Below, one piece after another: positions 1-7,050 of a stretch of 10,844 bases of DNA. The notes beneath the pieces are model-generated. The model was given only the letters and a program-made list of their open reading frames with translations. It had not been told where the DNA came from and ran no database searches. The position numbers and the translations under genes are program-made. How positions within the stretch are numbered: position 1 is the first letter of the stretch; every line of letters begins with the position of its first letter. This DNA is from BM520 sp964594665 (lineage in GTDB: Bacteria; Bacteroidota; Bacteroidia; Bacteroidales; BM520), in the NCBI GenBank assembly GCA_964594665.1, contig CAZQNY010000102.1, positions 1-10,844 on the forward strand, in the 5' to 3' direction.

Positions 1-26
1 AGTCGCGTAATTGTCGATTTCTTGAT

Positions 27-44
27 GCGCTCCGGCGCTTTTTT
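27..44 (+). terminator. Probable intrinsic terminator of a gene left of the window
   Basis: GCGC-TCCG-GCGC can fold into a short hairpin closed by a C(UCCG)G loop, a member of the very stable UNCG tetraloop class. It is followed at once by six T and then a second T run. The first ten bases read GTC GCG TAA in one frame, so they could be the last codons of a plus-strand gene that lies mostly outside the window. The stem is only four base pairs, so the call is moderate. Confidence 0.45.
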
Positions 45-479
45 ACTTTTTTCTCGGTTTTTCATAATTTAGAATTTTGGTTCTACCCCTCTTTATACCA
101 AATCACCCCTTTTGTTACCCTCCTAAATCATACTTTTTTTTATCTTTTTTATTTTAACATGGCAATAAACAGTAAATCAGATAATTATGCGTTTCATGCC
201 TGTTCGATTTTTATCCTTTTGCGTTTTCCCGCATGCATATAATTCAACACGCATTCCCTATACCTCCCGGAATATTGATTGTTGAAAGGATTGATGTGAA
301 TCTCCCCAAGACACTACGCTATTTCCCTGCCCCGACGCCGCTGTATTCCTCTTACCCGGGTTTTCTACGTAATGCCGCGTAGCTCCCCCCTTTCCCTATT
401 ACCCCAAATTACAGGTTTTTACCTATTGCCGCACCAATCCTTACGCCCTACTTTTGTAACATATATTTATTCACAGGAT
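45..479. other. Gene-free spacer, C/T-rich on the plus strand
   Basis: No reading frame here looks like a protein. The stretch is AT-rich around 45-180, with several long T runs, and strongly C-biased on this strand: counting by hand over 61-480 gives about 114 C against 51 G. A small hairpin is possible at 366-383 (CTACG ... CGTAG). A sequence TTATTCACA at 467-475 matches the general DnaA-box form TTATNCACA. No convincing TTG/TAnnTTTG promoter pair was found before the response regulator, although TTTG (219-222) followed by TATAAT (239-244) is a weak candidate. Confidence 0.6.
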
Positions 480-842
480 ATGCTGAAAACAAAAAAAATA
501 CTTATCGCTGAAGATGACCGCCTCAACCAGGTGCGCATCCGTGCCGATCTTATGGCTATGGGATATCAGTTTACCATTGTCTCCGATGGCTCACAGGCTG
601 TCGAGGCTATTGGCTCCGAGCATTACGACCTCATTCTTATGGATCTGGCCATGCCCGTACTCGATGGTATTGATGCCACAAAGCATATCCGCAACAACGG
701 CCATGAGCTGCCCATCATAGCACTTACGGCCTTTGCCGAGTCGGAGTTTAGTCACCTCACCCGCGAAGCCGGCATGAATGGCTTTATCCGCAAGCCCTAT
801 TCCCGCAAAGATCTGCAGCTTACCATCGAAGCAGTGGCGTAA
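480..842 (+). CDS. Stand-alone CheY-like response regulator (receiver domain only)
   Basis: A 120-residue protein consisting of one phosphoacceptor (REC) domain and no output domain. The hallmarks are all present: the acidic pair D12-D13 after the first strand, the phosphoacceptor D55 in MDLAMPVLDG, the conserved T83 in IALTA, and K105-P106 in FIRKP. The style (EDDRLNQ near the N terminus, GMNGFIRKP near the C terminus) is closer to receivers of hybrid histidine kinases than to classical CheY. The start at 480 is preferred because homology begins within a few residues. An upstream in-frame ATG at 372 would add 36 unlike residues. No histidine kinase is in the window, so its partner is unknown; it may take phosphate from a kinase elsewhere and act through protein contacts. 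The Shine-Dalgarno is weak (AGG only a few bases before the ATG). Confidence 0.88.
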   Translation: MLKTKKILIAEDDRLNQVRIRADLMAMGYQFTIVSDGSQAVEAIGSEHYDLILMDLAMPVLDGIDATKHIRNNGHELPIIALTAFAESEFSHLTREAGMNGFIRKPYSRKDLQLTIEAVA

Positions 843-1043
843 TTTCCTGTCCCTCTATTTCTTTTTTGCCCCTTTACCTTCCTGTCTGTCCCTTTTTTCC
901 CTTACAGGCCTTTTGTGTATATATCTTTACCTAAAAAATTATCATGTTAACAGTCAGATATTTAACAGGGTGATTGTATTTCAGGCGATCAGTTTTCATC
1001 GTTGATGAGGACAGGTACAACATTTTTTTAAGGAGTAAAAGCG
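843..1043. other. Short spacer with composition change
   Basis: No gene is seen. Bases 843-900 are nearly all pyrimidine (about 21 C to 4 G in 841-900), whereas from about 960 onward G exceeds C. TATCTTTA at 922-929 resembles a Bacteroidota -7 box (TAnnTTTG) and could serve the downstream radical SAM gene, but no TTG lies at the expected distance upstream. Confidence 0.4.
1030..1035 (+). promoter_or_regulatory. Ribosome binding site of the radical SAM gene
   Basis: AAGGAG lies eight bases before the ATG at 1044. It is the clearest Shine-Dalgarno in the window and fixes this start. Most other genes here lack one, as is common in Bacteroidota. Confidence 0.7.
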
Positions 1044-2525
1044 ATGAATATTTTATTGGTATATCCCGAATATCCTGTCACGTTTTGGAGCTTTACGCAT
1101 GCATTAAAGTTTGTTTCAAAGCGGGCAGTAAATCCACCATTGGGTTTATTGACTATTTCCTCGATGTTGCCGGAGAAGTGGCATAAAAAGCTTATTGATA
1201 TGAATATTGAATCCCTTGGCAGTGATGATATTTTATGGGCTGATTATGTTTTCGTGAGTGCTATGAATATACAGGCAAAAGCAGCCCGTGAGGTGATTGA
1301 TTTATGTCATTCGCTGGGCAAAAAGATTGTTGGCGGGGGCCCGTTATTTACAGAGGATCCGGATTCGTATAAGGATTTGAATCATTTAATTTTAAATGAG
1401 GCGGAGATTACGTTGCCGAGGTTTCTGACTGATTTACATAATGGCAAACCTCACGATATTTATTCTACGCAGGAATATGCTGCTATGACACAAACACCCG
1501 TTCCCGATTATGGTTTAGTGAAAACATCGAAGTATAATACCATGAATCTGCAGCTCACCAGGGGATGTCCTTTTAATTGTGAGTTTTGTGATATTACGGC
1601 ATTGTTTGGCAATAGAACAAGGATGAAATCCACACGGCAGATTATTATGGAATTGCAGGCGATTTATAATATGGGGTGGCGGAGTAATGTATTTTTTGTG
1701 GATGATAATTTTATTGGAAACAGAGCCTTTCTGAAGGAGGATTTACTACCTGCAATCATTCAGTGGATGAAAAAGCGAGACTATCCCTTTCGTTTTTCCA
1801 CGGAAGCTTCCATAAACTTGTCTGACGACAAAATGTTGATGGATTTACTATGTGAGGCTGGTTTTACGACAGTTTTTATTGGAATAGAAACACCTGAGCA
1901 TGCCAGTCTGGAAGCGTGTGGAAAAGTGCAGAATGTAAATCGCGACCTGGTAGATAGTGTTCATGAAATTCAGAAATACGGGTTGGAAGTTAATGGAGGT
2001 TTTATTTTGGGTTTCGACCATGATACACCGCAGATATTCGAGAAACAGATAAAATTCATCAAAGAGAGTGGCATTATATCGGCTATGGTAGGGTTGCTTA
2101 ATGCTCCGAAGAAGACCCGGCTTTATAAACGTTTAAAGGGAGAAGGAAGGCTTATTGGCGAGACCAGCGGAAACAACACTGATTTTTCGATGAATTTTAC
2201 GCCTAAAATGGATAAAAACGATTTATTAAGGGGGTATCGAAAGGTCATTAAGGGCATTTATGGGGGAAAGGAATACTATCATCGTGTATTGGATTTTTTA
2301 AAATGGTTTAATCCCAACACAAAAAACAGGGAGCGGCTGCGGTTTATCCATTTTGTTGCTTTTGTTCGTTCCTTTTTCGTTTTGGGGATTAAGGATGCCC
2401 ACAGAAAATATTATTGGGGGTTGTTTTTATGGACATTATTCAACCGACCCCGGTTAATTCCACTGGCGATAACGTATTCAGTATATGGGTTTCATTTTCG
2501 CAAAATTTTTGCTGATGTTTTATAG
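1044..2525 (+). CDS. B12-binding-like radical SAM protein (DUF4070-type)
   Basis: A 493-residue enzyme. Residues 1-150 form a B12-binding-like Rossmann domain (start MNILLVYPEYP, then NPPLGLLTISSML and VGGGP). The usual cobalamin DxHxxG signature is not intact: the matching site reads D52-M-N54, with Asn in place of His, as happens in many members. Residues 165-360 are the radical SAM barrel. The iron-sulfur motif is C175-x3-C179-x2-C182 in RGCPFNCEFCD, with FVDDNF (218-223), STEAS and FIGIETP (278-284) as further landmarks. The C-terminal 130 residues look like DUF4070, the tail found in the family that includes the hopanoid C-2 methylase HpnP. No hopanoid or squalene cyclase gene is nearby, so the substrate cannot be named. 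A methyl transfer or other radical modification of a lipid or small molecule is an inference. The gene is AT-rich and stands alone. Confidence 0.85.
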   Translation: MNILLVYPEYPVTFWSFTHALKFVSKRAVNPPLGLLTISSMLPEKWHKKLIDMNIESLGSDDILWADYVFVSAMNIQAKAAREVIDLCHSLGKKIVGGGPLFTEDPDSYKDLNHLILNEAEITLPRFLTDLHNGKPHDIYSTQEYAAMTQTPVPDYGLVKTSKYNTMNLQLTRGCPFNCEFCDITALFGNRTRMKSTRQIIMELQAIYNMGWRSNVFFVDDNFIGNRAFLKEDLLPAIIQWMKKRDYPFRFSTEASINLSDDKMLMDLLCEAGFTTVFIGIETPEHASLEACGKVQNVNRDLVDSVHEIQKYGLEVNGGFILGFDHDTPQIFEKQIKFIKESGIISAMVGLLNAPKKTRLYKRLKGEGRLIGETSGNNTDFSMNFTPKMDKNDLLRGYRKVIKGIYGGKEYYHRVLDFLKWFNPNTKNRERLRFIHFVAFVRSFFVLGIKDAHRKYYWGLFLWTLFNRPRLIPLAITYSVYGFHFRKIFADVL

Positions 2526-2531
2526 GATTAC

Positions 2532-2572
2532 AATATGCTGGTGTGTTTATAGTTACTATTGCAAAGCATATT
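2532..2572. repeat. Inverted repeat just after the radical SAM gene
   Basis: AATATGCT (2532-2539) is repeated in inverted form as AGCATATT (2565-2572), with a nested small palindrome ATAGT-T-ACTAT in the loop. It starts seven bases after the radical SAM stop codon, where a transcription terminator is expected. There is no proper T-tract after it (ATTTCTAAT), so a standard intrinsic terminator is uncertain. Confidence 0.4.
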
Positions 2573-2576
2573 TCTA

Positions 2577-3158
2577 ATGACTGCAAAAACGGAAATCAGG
2601 GAATTTCCCTTTGAATCGAAGGCCTACAGCATTCTTCCGGGCGTAACACAGTACCATTGTGAGAAACACGACCTGGATTTGCGCTGTACCTATCCCATAT
2701 ATACCGAAGTGGGAACCATCAGCGATGATGTACATATCAATGATATTGAGGTTGTGGAGAACCGGTTTTTTAATTATCGCATGGTAACACCTGCAGGGGC
2801 AAAAAGCGTTATCCCAATATTGTAAATTCTACCTTGTCGAATGTGGCTGTCAGCATGCGCCTGCATTCCATGCCCGACTATCAGAAGATGCGTTCCTTCC
2901 GGGGGGGAGCTTTTGCGGGAGTATGAAAAGGATATTTAAACCATAACATTGCAGAAGGATAGTGTAATACCTTCTTTTGAGGTGGTAAATACACTTCAGG
3001 GCGCCTGTCGGGATATCCACATCCGTGTTGAGGAGCTGGATTTCGACCGTGAGTACACGCATGAAAATCCATTTCCTGCCAACAGTGCTTCTCCGGATGC
3101 TGTCAACAGTGATTTTATACAGGTGTTTCAGCGCATCAATGGTTTTTTAAATTCCTGA
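2577..3158 (+). pseudogene. Decayed gene, probably a hydrolase-like family (DUF6051-like)
   Basis: Protein-like sequence is spread over more than one frame. Segment one (2577-2815) runs from MTAKTEIREF to MVTPAGAKSVIP and meets TAA at 2823. A neighbouring frame continues from about 2816 (NSTLSNVAVSMRLHSMP, DYQKMRSFR). At a run of seven G (2901-2907) the reading returns to the first frame (ELLREYEKDI). TAA at 2937 then interrupts it, and the same frame goes on to 3158 (SFEVVNTLQGACRDIHIRVEELDFDREY). So there are at least two frameshifts and one internal stop. The total of about 190 codons is short for a hydrolase, and the abrupt joins (VIP/NIVNS and SMP/DYQK) suggest lost internal pieces, including any nucleophile motif. 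The wording resembles a Bacteroidota alpha/beta-hydrolase-like family that I recall as DUF6051; that name is from memory. Unlikely to make a working product. Confidence 0.75.
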
Positions 3159-3164
3159 TTTAAT

Positions 3165-3172
3165 TATCTTTG
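3165..3172 (+). promoter_or_regulatory. -7 promoter box for the DUF2490-CotH pair
   Basis: TATCTTTG is an exact match to the Bacteroidota -7 consensus TAnnTTTG, placed about 73 bases before the ATG at 3245. The expected TTG around 3142-3144 is not exact (the sequence there is GTT), so the -33 part is weak. Confidence 0.4.
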
Positions 3173-3244
3173 TTATTCTGAATCTAAAAAATTAATTGGG
3201 TATACCTTGGGTGAGTTGGTGTTGGTTATTACAATTTCGAAATC

Positions 3245-3925
3245 ATGAAAAAGGCTCTTTTCAGTGTGTTTGCTATTATGTTAATGTGGCGTGTTTCGGC
3301 TCAGGATATTGCTGTTGTCCGTGATTTTGGTGCGTGGCTTGGCGTAGAGGTAGAGAAAGAGATAAGTGATGATTTTAAGCTTGAGTGTGTCCAGCAGTTA
3401 CGGATGTATAAAAATGCAGGTTCTTTTGACGATTATGTCTTCGATGTTGGAGGTAAATACAGGATGAACAGGAATTTTCGGCTGGGGGCGTCGATACGAT
3501 ATACATATAATGCCAGGCGCGTAAAAAAAGCTACCAACGACTATCGCTACTGTCTGGATTTGTTGTATAAGGGAAATCTTACTTCGCGCCTGCGCCTGGA
3601 TTACCGTTTACGCTATCAGCATGAATATGTGAACCTTTTTTCTGCCCATCAGCCAGCCAACATTAACAATTCGGCCTTTCGCAATAGAATTAAGATACGT
3701 TATAAAGCCGGTAAAAAGCATCACCTGTACCTTTCCGGTGAGCTTTGGCGGCGTCAGGAAACATTCAGCAGTCCCAGGTTTAATCGATTGCGTTTTTATG
3801 CCGGTGATCAACTGGCTATTGCCGTTGGTGAATTGGATTGTTCGCTGGGTTATGAGCAGGATCTGAACACGGAATATCCGCTATCTTTTTTTTATCTTAA
3901 AGCCATATACCACCTTGAATTATGA
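3245..3925 (+). CDS. DUF2490 outer-membrane beta-barrel protein
   Basis: A 226-residue exported protein. The N terminus is a signal peptide (MKK, then a hydrophobic stretch), with likely cleavage at VSA|Q after residue 19. The rest is rich in alternating polar and aromatic residues typical of outer-membrane strands. Landmarks match the DUF2490 family: GAWLGVEVEKEISDDFKL near residues 29-46, RLGASIRYTYN around 79-89, and LRLDYRLRYQHEY around 116-128. The protein ends in YHLEL. Its role is not known; members are thought to sit in the outer membrane, and no substrate is suggested here. Its stop overlaps the ATG of the CotH-like gene by four bases (ATGA), so the two are very likely translated together and may work together. 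Confidence 0.82.
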   Translation: MKKALFSVFAIMLMWRVSAQDIAVVRDFGAWLGVEVEKEISDDFKLECVQQLRMYKNAGSFDDYVFDVGGKYRMNRNFRLGASIRYTYNARRVKKATNDYRYCLDLLYKGNLTSRLRLDYRLRYQHEYVNLFSAHQPANINNSAFRNRIKIRYKAGKKHHLYLSGELWRRQETFSSPRFNRLRFYAGDQLAIAVGELDCSLGYEQDLNTEYPLSFFYLKAIYHLEL

Positions 3926-5418
3926 AGCGTATTGCCTTTTTTACAGTACTTTTTTTTATCCTAGTGCTTTATACTTCATGTTATAAAGATCAGGTAGTGT
4001 ATAATAGCATTGTGGATGATAATTGTGAGCTTTCAGCTATTCTTAAATTCAATGGCAAGAGCTGTTGCTATGACTATCATGCCAGTTGTTTGCGTTTTCC
4101 CATCGACAGCGCGGCGATGAATAATTTCTTTCCTTATACGGAATTCCAGGATTTTGCATCAGTGACTTTTGACGGTCGGGAGCTGAACAATCATCAGGTC
4201 AACAACCTGGGAGATATTTGTTATAAGAGATCGTATGAAATTAGCGTTGAAGTTCATGGAGAAAAAAAGTGTATTCTGCTTCAATTTACCAATCTTCCGG
4301 TGGTGCAGGTTATTACGCCAAACACTATTTACGACGAGCCCAAAACCCTTGCCCGTATAGATATTCATTTTCCTGAGCAGGGCAAGGCCTCGGAGACTTA
4401 TGTTGCCGGTATTGAATACAGGGGAAAAACCTCGCAGCAATATCCTAAGAAATCGTACGGATTTTCGTTAAAAGGAAGTTTTGATAGCAATGATGACAGG
4501 TCGTATGCTTTATTTGATATGAAAAGTAATAACGACTGGATACTGGATGCCATGTGGATTGATAATGGACGCATGCGAAATATTGCCTCTTTTGAGCTCT
4601 GGGATATGATGGATGATCATAAATATCAGGGTATCAGTGGGGTGTCTGTGGAGTTATTTCTCAATAATGAGCATCAGGGGCTTTATAGTTTGAATGAAAA
4701 CATTAATGCTGAGCACCTTGGCCTGACGAATACTACGGGTGTCCTTTATAAAGCTTATGACTGGGGTAATGGGGCAACAACTTTTGAATTTTTAAACGAC
4801 GAGCCTCCCGGGATAAACATTTGGGATTCGTGGGAACAAAAGTACCCTGATCCAAAGTCCTGTATTAACTGGGATCCCTTGTATGAGTTACGGTGGCTTG
4901 TTGTAAATGAAGATGATGCATTTTTTACTGAGAAGATTATTTCTTCGGTTGATATATGGAATTTTGTGGATTACTACCTTTTTTTGAATCTCACTTTTTC
5001 TCTTGACAATATTGGCAAGAATACTTTTCTGGTGAAGGAGGACTGCGATGATCTGTTTCGTATTATTCCCTGGGATATGGATGGTTCATGGGGTGTATTT
5101 TGGGACGGCACACACACGGGTTATCAGGGGATGCTGTCCAATAATCTTTTTGATCGGATGCAGTCGACAAATGCAGGTGATTTTAATACATTGGTAATAC
5201 AACGATGGTACTCATTGCGCGGGAATATTTTTAGTGAGGAGAATCTCAGAAATCATTTTTCAGCACATTTTAATACCTTAACCCAATCAGATATAATGGA
5301 TCAGGAAAATGCAGTTTGGGATCGTAATATTGATATGGAAACAGAGAAAGACTATTTGTTTTCCTGGATACATAACCGGTTGGTATGGCTTGACACGTAT
5401 TTTCAGCAGGAGCCATAA
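3922..5418 (+). CDS. CotH-family protein-kinase-fold lipoprotein
   Basis: A 498-residue protein with a lipoprotein signal: a hydrophobic stretch, then LYTSC with C20 as the expected lipidated residue. A divergent N-terminal region (about 25-130) precedes the CotH kinase domain (about 145-490). Conserved features are YRGKTSQQYPKKSYGFSLK (166-184), the GLYSLNENI segment (253-261), D362/N367 in SLDNIGKNTF, and the metal-binding PWDMDGSWG (383-391, D385 and D387). CotH of Bacillus spores is an atypical kinase that phosphorylates spore-coat proteins, and the same fold is widespread in non-sporulating bacteria with largely unknown targets. The lipid anchor suggests action in the periplasm or at the outer membrane, where ATP supply is unclear, so the reaction is uncertain. 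It is coupled to the DUF2490 gene. The VTC-type polyphosphate polymerase and DUF4956 genes that often accompany CotH are not seen here. Confidence 0.87.
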   Translation: MKRIAFFTVLFFILVLYTSCYKDQVVYNSIVDDNCELSAILKFNGKSCCYDYHASCLRFPIDSAAMNNFFPYTEFQDFASVTFDGRELNNHQVNNLGDICYKRSYEISVEVHGEKKCILLQFTNLPVVQVITPNTIYDEPKTLARIDIHFPEQGKASETYVAGIEYRGKTSQQYPKKSYGFSLKGSFDSNDDRSYALFDMKSNNDWILDAMWIDNGRMRNIASFELWDMMDDHKYQGISGVSVELFLNNEHQGLYSLNENINAEHLGLTNTTGVLYKAYDWGNGATTFEFLNDEPPGINIWDSWEQKYPDPKSCINWDPLYELRWLVVNEDDAFFTEKIISSVDIWNFVDYYLFLNLTFSLDNIGKNTFLVKEDCDDLFRIIPWDMDGSWGVFWDGTHTGYQGMLSNNLFDRMQSTNAGDFNTLVIQRWYSLRGNIFSEENLRNHFSAHFNTLTQSDIMDQENAVWDRNIDMETEKDYLFSWIHNRLVWLDTYFQQEP

Positions 5419-5471
5419 TATAAAAACAATTCAATTTTAATGTTTCCGTTTTTGCTTTTGGTGTTACGATT

Positions 5472-6923
5472 TTATTCTACAGGCATGTCACGGAATGTTT
5501 TCGAAACCTGTTTGTCGGGTTTTATAATATGGCTTACGACAACAACTGCAACGGCAGCAATAATAAATGCGGGCAGTAGTTCATAAAGTTCGAAAATTCC
5601 GCTGTGAAGGTTTTTCCATACTATCACTGTTGTTGCGCCGGCGATTACCCCGGCCATTGCACCTGCTCCTGAGATACGGCTGCTGTAGAGGGAAAGGATT
5701 ATTACAGGTCCAAAAGCAGCGCCAAATCCTGCCCAGGCATACGATACCAGTGCCAGCACATTGGAGTCGGGGTCGGCAGAAATCATCCATGCCACGATGG
5801 CAATGGCAATGACAGTAATGCGACCTGCCCATACCAGCTCACGGTCGCCTGCATTTTTCTTTACCGACTTCTCGTATATGTCGCGGGTAAGGCACGACGA
5901 GGAGACCAGCAACTGCGAATCGATAGTACTCATAATGGCGGCGAGAATGGCTGCCAGGACAAACCCGGCAATCCAGGGGTTGAAGATCAGCTGTGAAAGG
6001 GTGATAAAGATTTTTTCGGGGTCGTTGAGGGCAATATCATGGGCCGAAACCCAGGCGATGCCAAAAAATCCTACGGCGACCGAACCTGCCATGGAGAGGA
6101 TCATCCAGGTCATTCCCACACGTTTGGCATTGGGAACCTGTGCGGGAGAATTGATAGACATAAAGCGCACCAGAATATGAGGTTGCCCAAAGTACCCCAG
6201 TCCCCAGGCCAGCAGCGATGCCACGGCGATTATCCCGCCGGAATGCGCAAGGGTAAGGAAACCGATATCGATACTGCGAATAATCTCCAGTGTGGCATGC
6301 ACGCCGCCAAGGTCGAAGACAATGGTTACGGGTACTACAATGAGAGCCAGCATCATGAGTATTCCCTGAAAAAAGTCGGTCCATGATACCGCATTGTATC
6401 CGCCCAGGAAGGTGTAGGAAACAATGATTATGCTTCCGGTGATAAGTGCTGTCTGGTACGACATATTAAAGGTAGCCTCGAAAAGCTTTGCTCCGCCCAC
6501 GAGCCCTGAGGAGGCATAAAGGGTGTAAAAGATAAGGATGATAATGGAAGACACAAGCCTCAGGCGGGGTTCATCGAAGCGGTTGGCGAGGTAGCCGGGA
6601 ATGGTAATGGCATCGCCGAATGATGCCGAGAAGATGCGTAGTCTGCGGGCCACAAACTGCCAGTTGAGCCATGCGCCAATGGTAAGTCCTATGGCAATCC
6701 ATACGCCACTGATGCCCGTGGTATAGAGTAAACCCGGAAGTCCCAGCAGCAGCCAGCCGCTCATATCCGAAGCCCCGGCGCTGAGCGCAGCAACAACAGG
6801 GTTCAGCCCTCTGCCACCCAAAACATAGTCGCTGATGTTTTTTGTTTTCTTGTAAAAATAAAAGCCTATGGCCAGCATGCCACAGATATAGATACTGAAA
6901 GATATGATTACCGGAATATTCAT
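5472..6923 (-). CDS. putP: Sodium/proline symporter PutP
   Basis: A 483-residue member of the solute:sodium symporter family, matching E. coli PutP (502 residues) along its length, with about twelve to thirteen hydrophobic segments. The first-helix motif SAGASDMSGW gives A51, D53, M54 and S55, equivalent to A53, D55, M56 and S57 of E. coli. The eighth-helix motif LAAIMSTIDSQLLV gives A329, S332 and T333, equivalent to A337, S340 and T341, the known sodium-site residues. It sits in the inner membrane and imports proline with sodium. The start at 6923 is chosen because an upstream ATG at 6977 would add 18 polar residues without homology. No Shine-Dalgarno is seen. The gene is divergent from the carboxylase operon and convergent with the CotH-like gene, with 53 bases between them and no clear terminator. 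Confidence 0.9.
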   Translation of the reverse strand: MNIPVIISFSIYICGMLAIGFYFYKKTKNISDYVLGGRGLNPVVAALSAGASDMSGWLLLGLPGLLYTTGISGVWIAIGLTIGAWLNWQFVARRLRIFSASFGDAITIPGYLANRFDEPRLRLVSSIIILIFYTLYASSGLVGGAKLFEATFNMSYQTALITGSIIIVSYTFLGGYNAVSWTDFFQGILMMLALIVVPVTIVFDLGGVHATLEIIRSIDIGFLTLAHSGGIIAVASLLAWGLGYFGQPHILVRFMSINSPAQVPNAKRVGMTWMILSMAGSVAVGFFGIAWVSAHDIALNDPEKIFITLSQLIFNPWIAGFVLAAILAAIMSTIDSQLLVSSSCLTRDIYEKSVKKNAGDRELVWAGRITVIAIAIVAWMISADPDSNVLALVSYAWAGFGAAFGPVIILSLYSSRISGAGAMAGVIAGATTVIVWKNLHSGIFELYELLPAFIIAAVAVVVVSHIIKPDKQVSKTFRDMPVE

Positions 6924-6938
6924 ATAAATTTTTTTTGT

Positions 6939-6946
6939 TAGTTTTG
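6939..6946 (+). promoter_or_regulatory. Possible -7 box for the carboxylase operon
   Basis: TAGTTTTG exactly fits TAnnTTTG on the plus strand, but no TTG lies about 20 bases upstream. If used, it would give a leader of roughly 100 bases that contains both palindromes of this intergenic region. Confidence 0.25.
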
Positions 6947-6961
6947 GCGTTCCTGTCGCCG

Positions 6962-6992
6962 TAAAGGTAATAATCATATCACATGTTCACAA
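6962..6992 (-). promoter_or_regulatory. Promoter of putP
   Basis: On the minus strand, TTG (6992-6990) is followed after 20 bases by TACCTTTA (6969-6962), seven of eight positions agreeing with the Bacteroidota pair TTG - 19 to 21 bases - TAnnTTTG. It would start transcription near 6955, about 30 bases before the putP ATG. One arm of the 6984-7007 palindrome covers the -33 element. Confidence 0.5.
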
Positions 6993-7007
6993 GCCCACAG
7001 GTGAACA
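6984..7007. repeat. Palindromic operator candidate
   Basis: TGTTCAC (6984-6990) and GTGAACA (7001-7007) form a perfect seven-base inverted repeat with ten bases between, the layout of a site for a dimeric regulator. It overlaps the -33 element of the putP promoter. Confidence 0.45.
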
Positions 7008-7011
7008 AAAG

Positions 7012-7026
7012 AGGGTTTTAAACCCT
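7012..7026. repeat. Second palindrome before the carboxylase operon
   Basis: AGGGTTT-T-AAACCCT is a perfect inverted repeat with a one-base centre, lying 24 bases before the carboxyltransferase ATG. Flanking CAAAA and TTTTG add partial symmetry. The very short centre fits a DNA-binding site better than an RNA hairpin. Confidence 0.4.
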
Positions 7027-7050
7027 TTTGTTAAAGACATATAGCACATT

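Noticed and set aside
372..479. N-terminal extension of the response regulator from an ATG at 372
   Set aside because: The 36 extra residues have no receiver character, are proline- and serine-rich, and come from the C-rich spacer. Receiver homology starts only a few residues after the ATG at 480.
5419..5471. Terminator between the convergent CotH-like and putP genes
   Set aside because: The only pairing seen (AAAAAC with GTTTTT over a loop of about 20 bases) is too weak to call.
6039..6386. Plus-strand open frame of 115 codons opposite putP
   Set aside because: It lies wholly inside the symporter gene, is rich in His, Arg and Gly with no recognisable motif, and is best seen as a shadow of the real gene.
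6924..6977. N-terminal extension of PutP from an ATG at 6977
   Set aside because: The extra 18 residues match no known PutP start, and the best promoter for the gene would lie within or just before this stretch. The start at 6923 fits the family.
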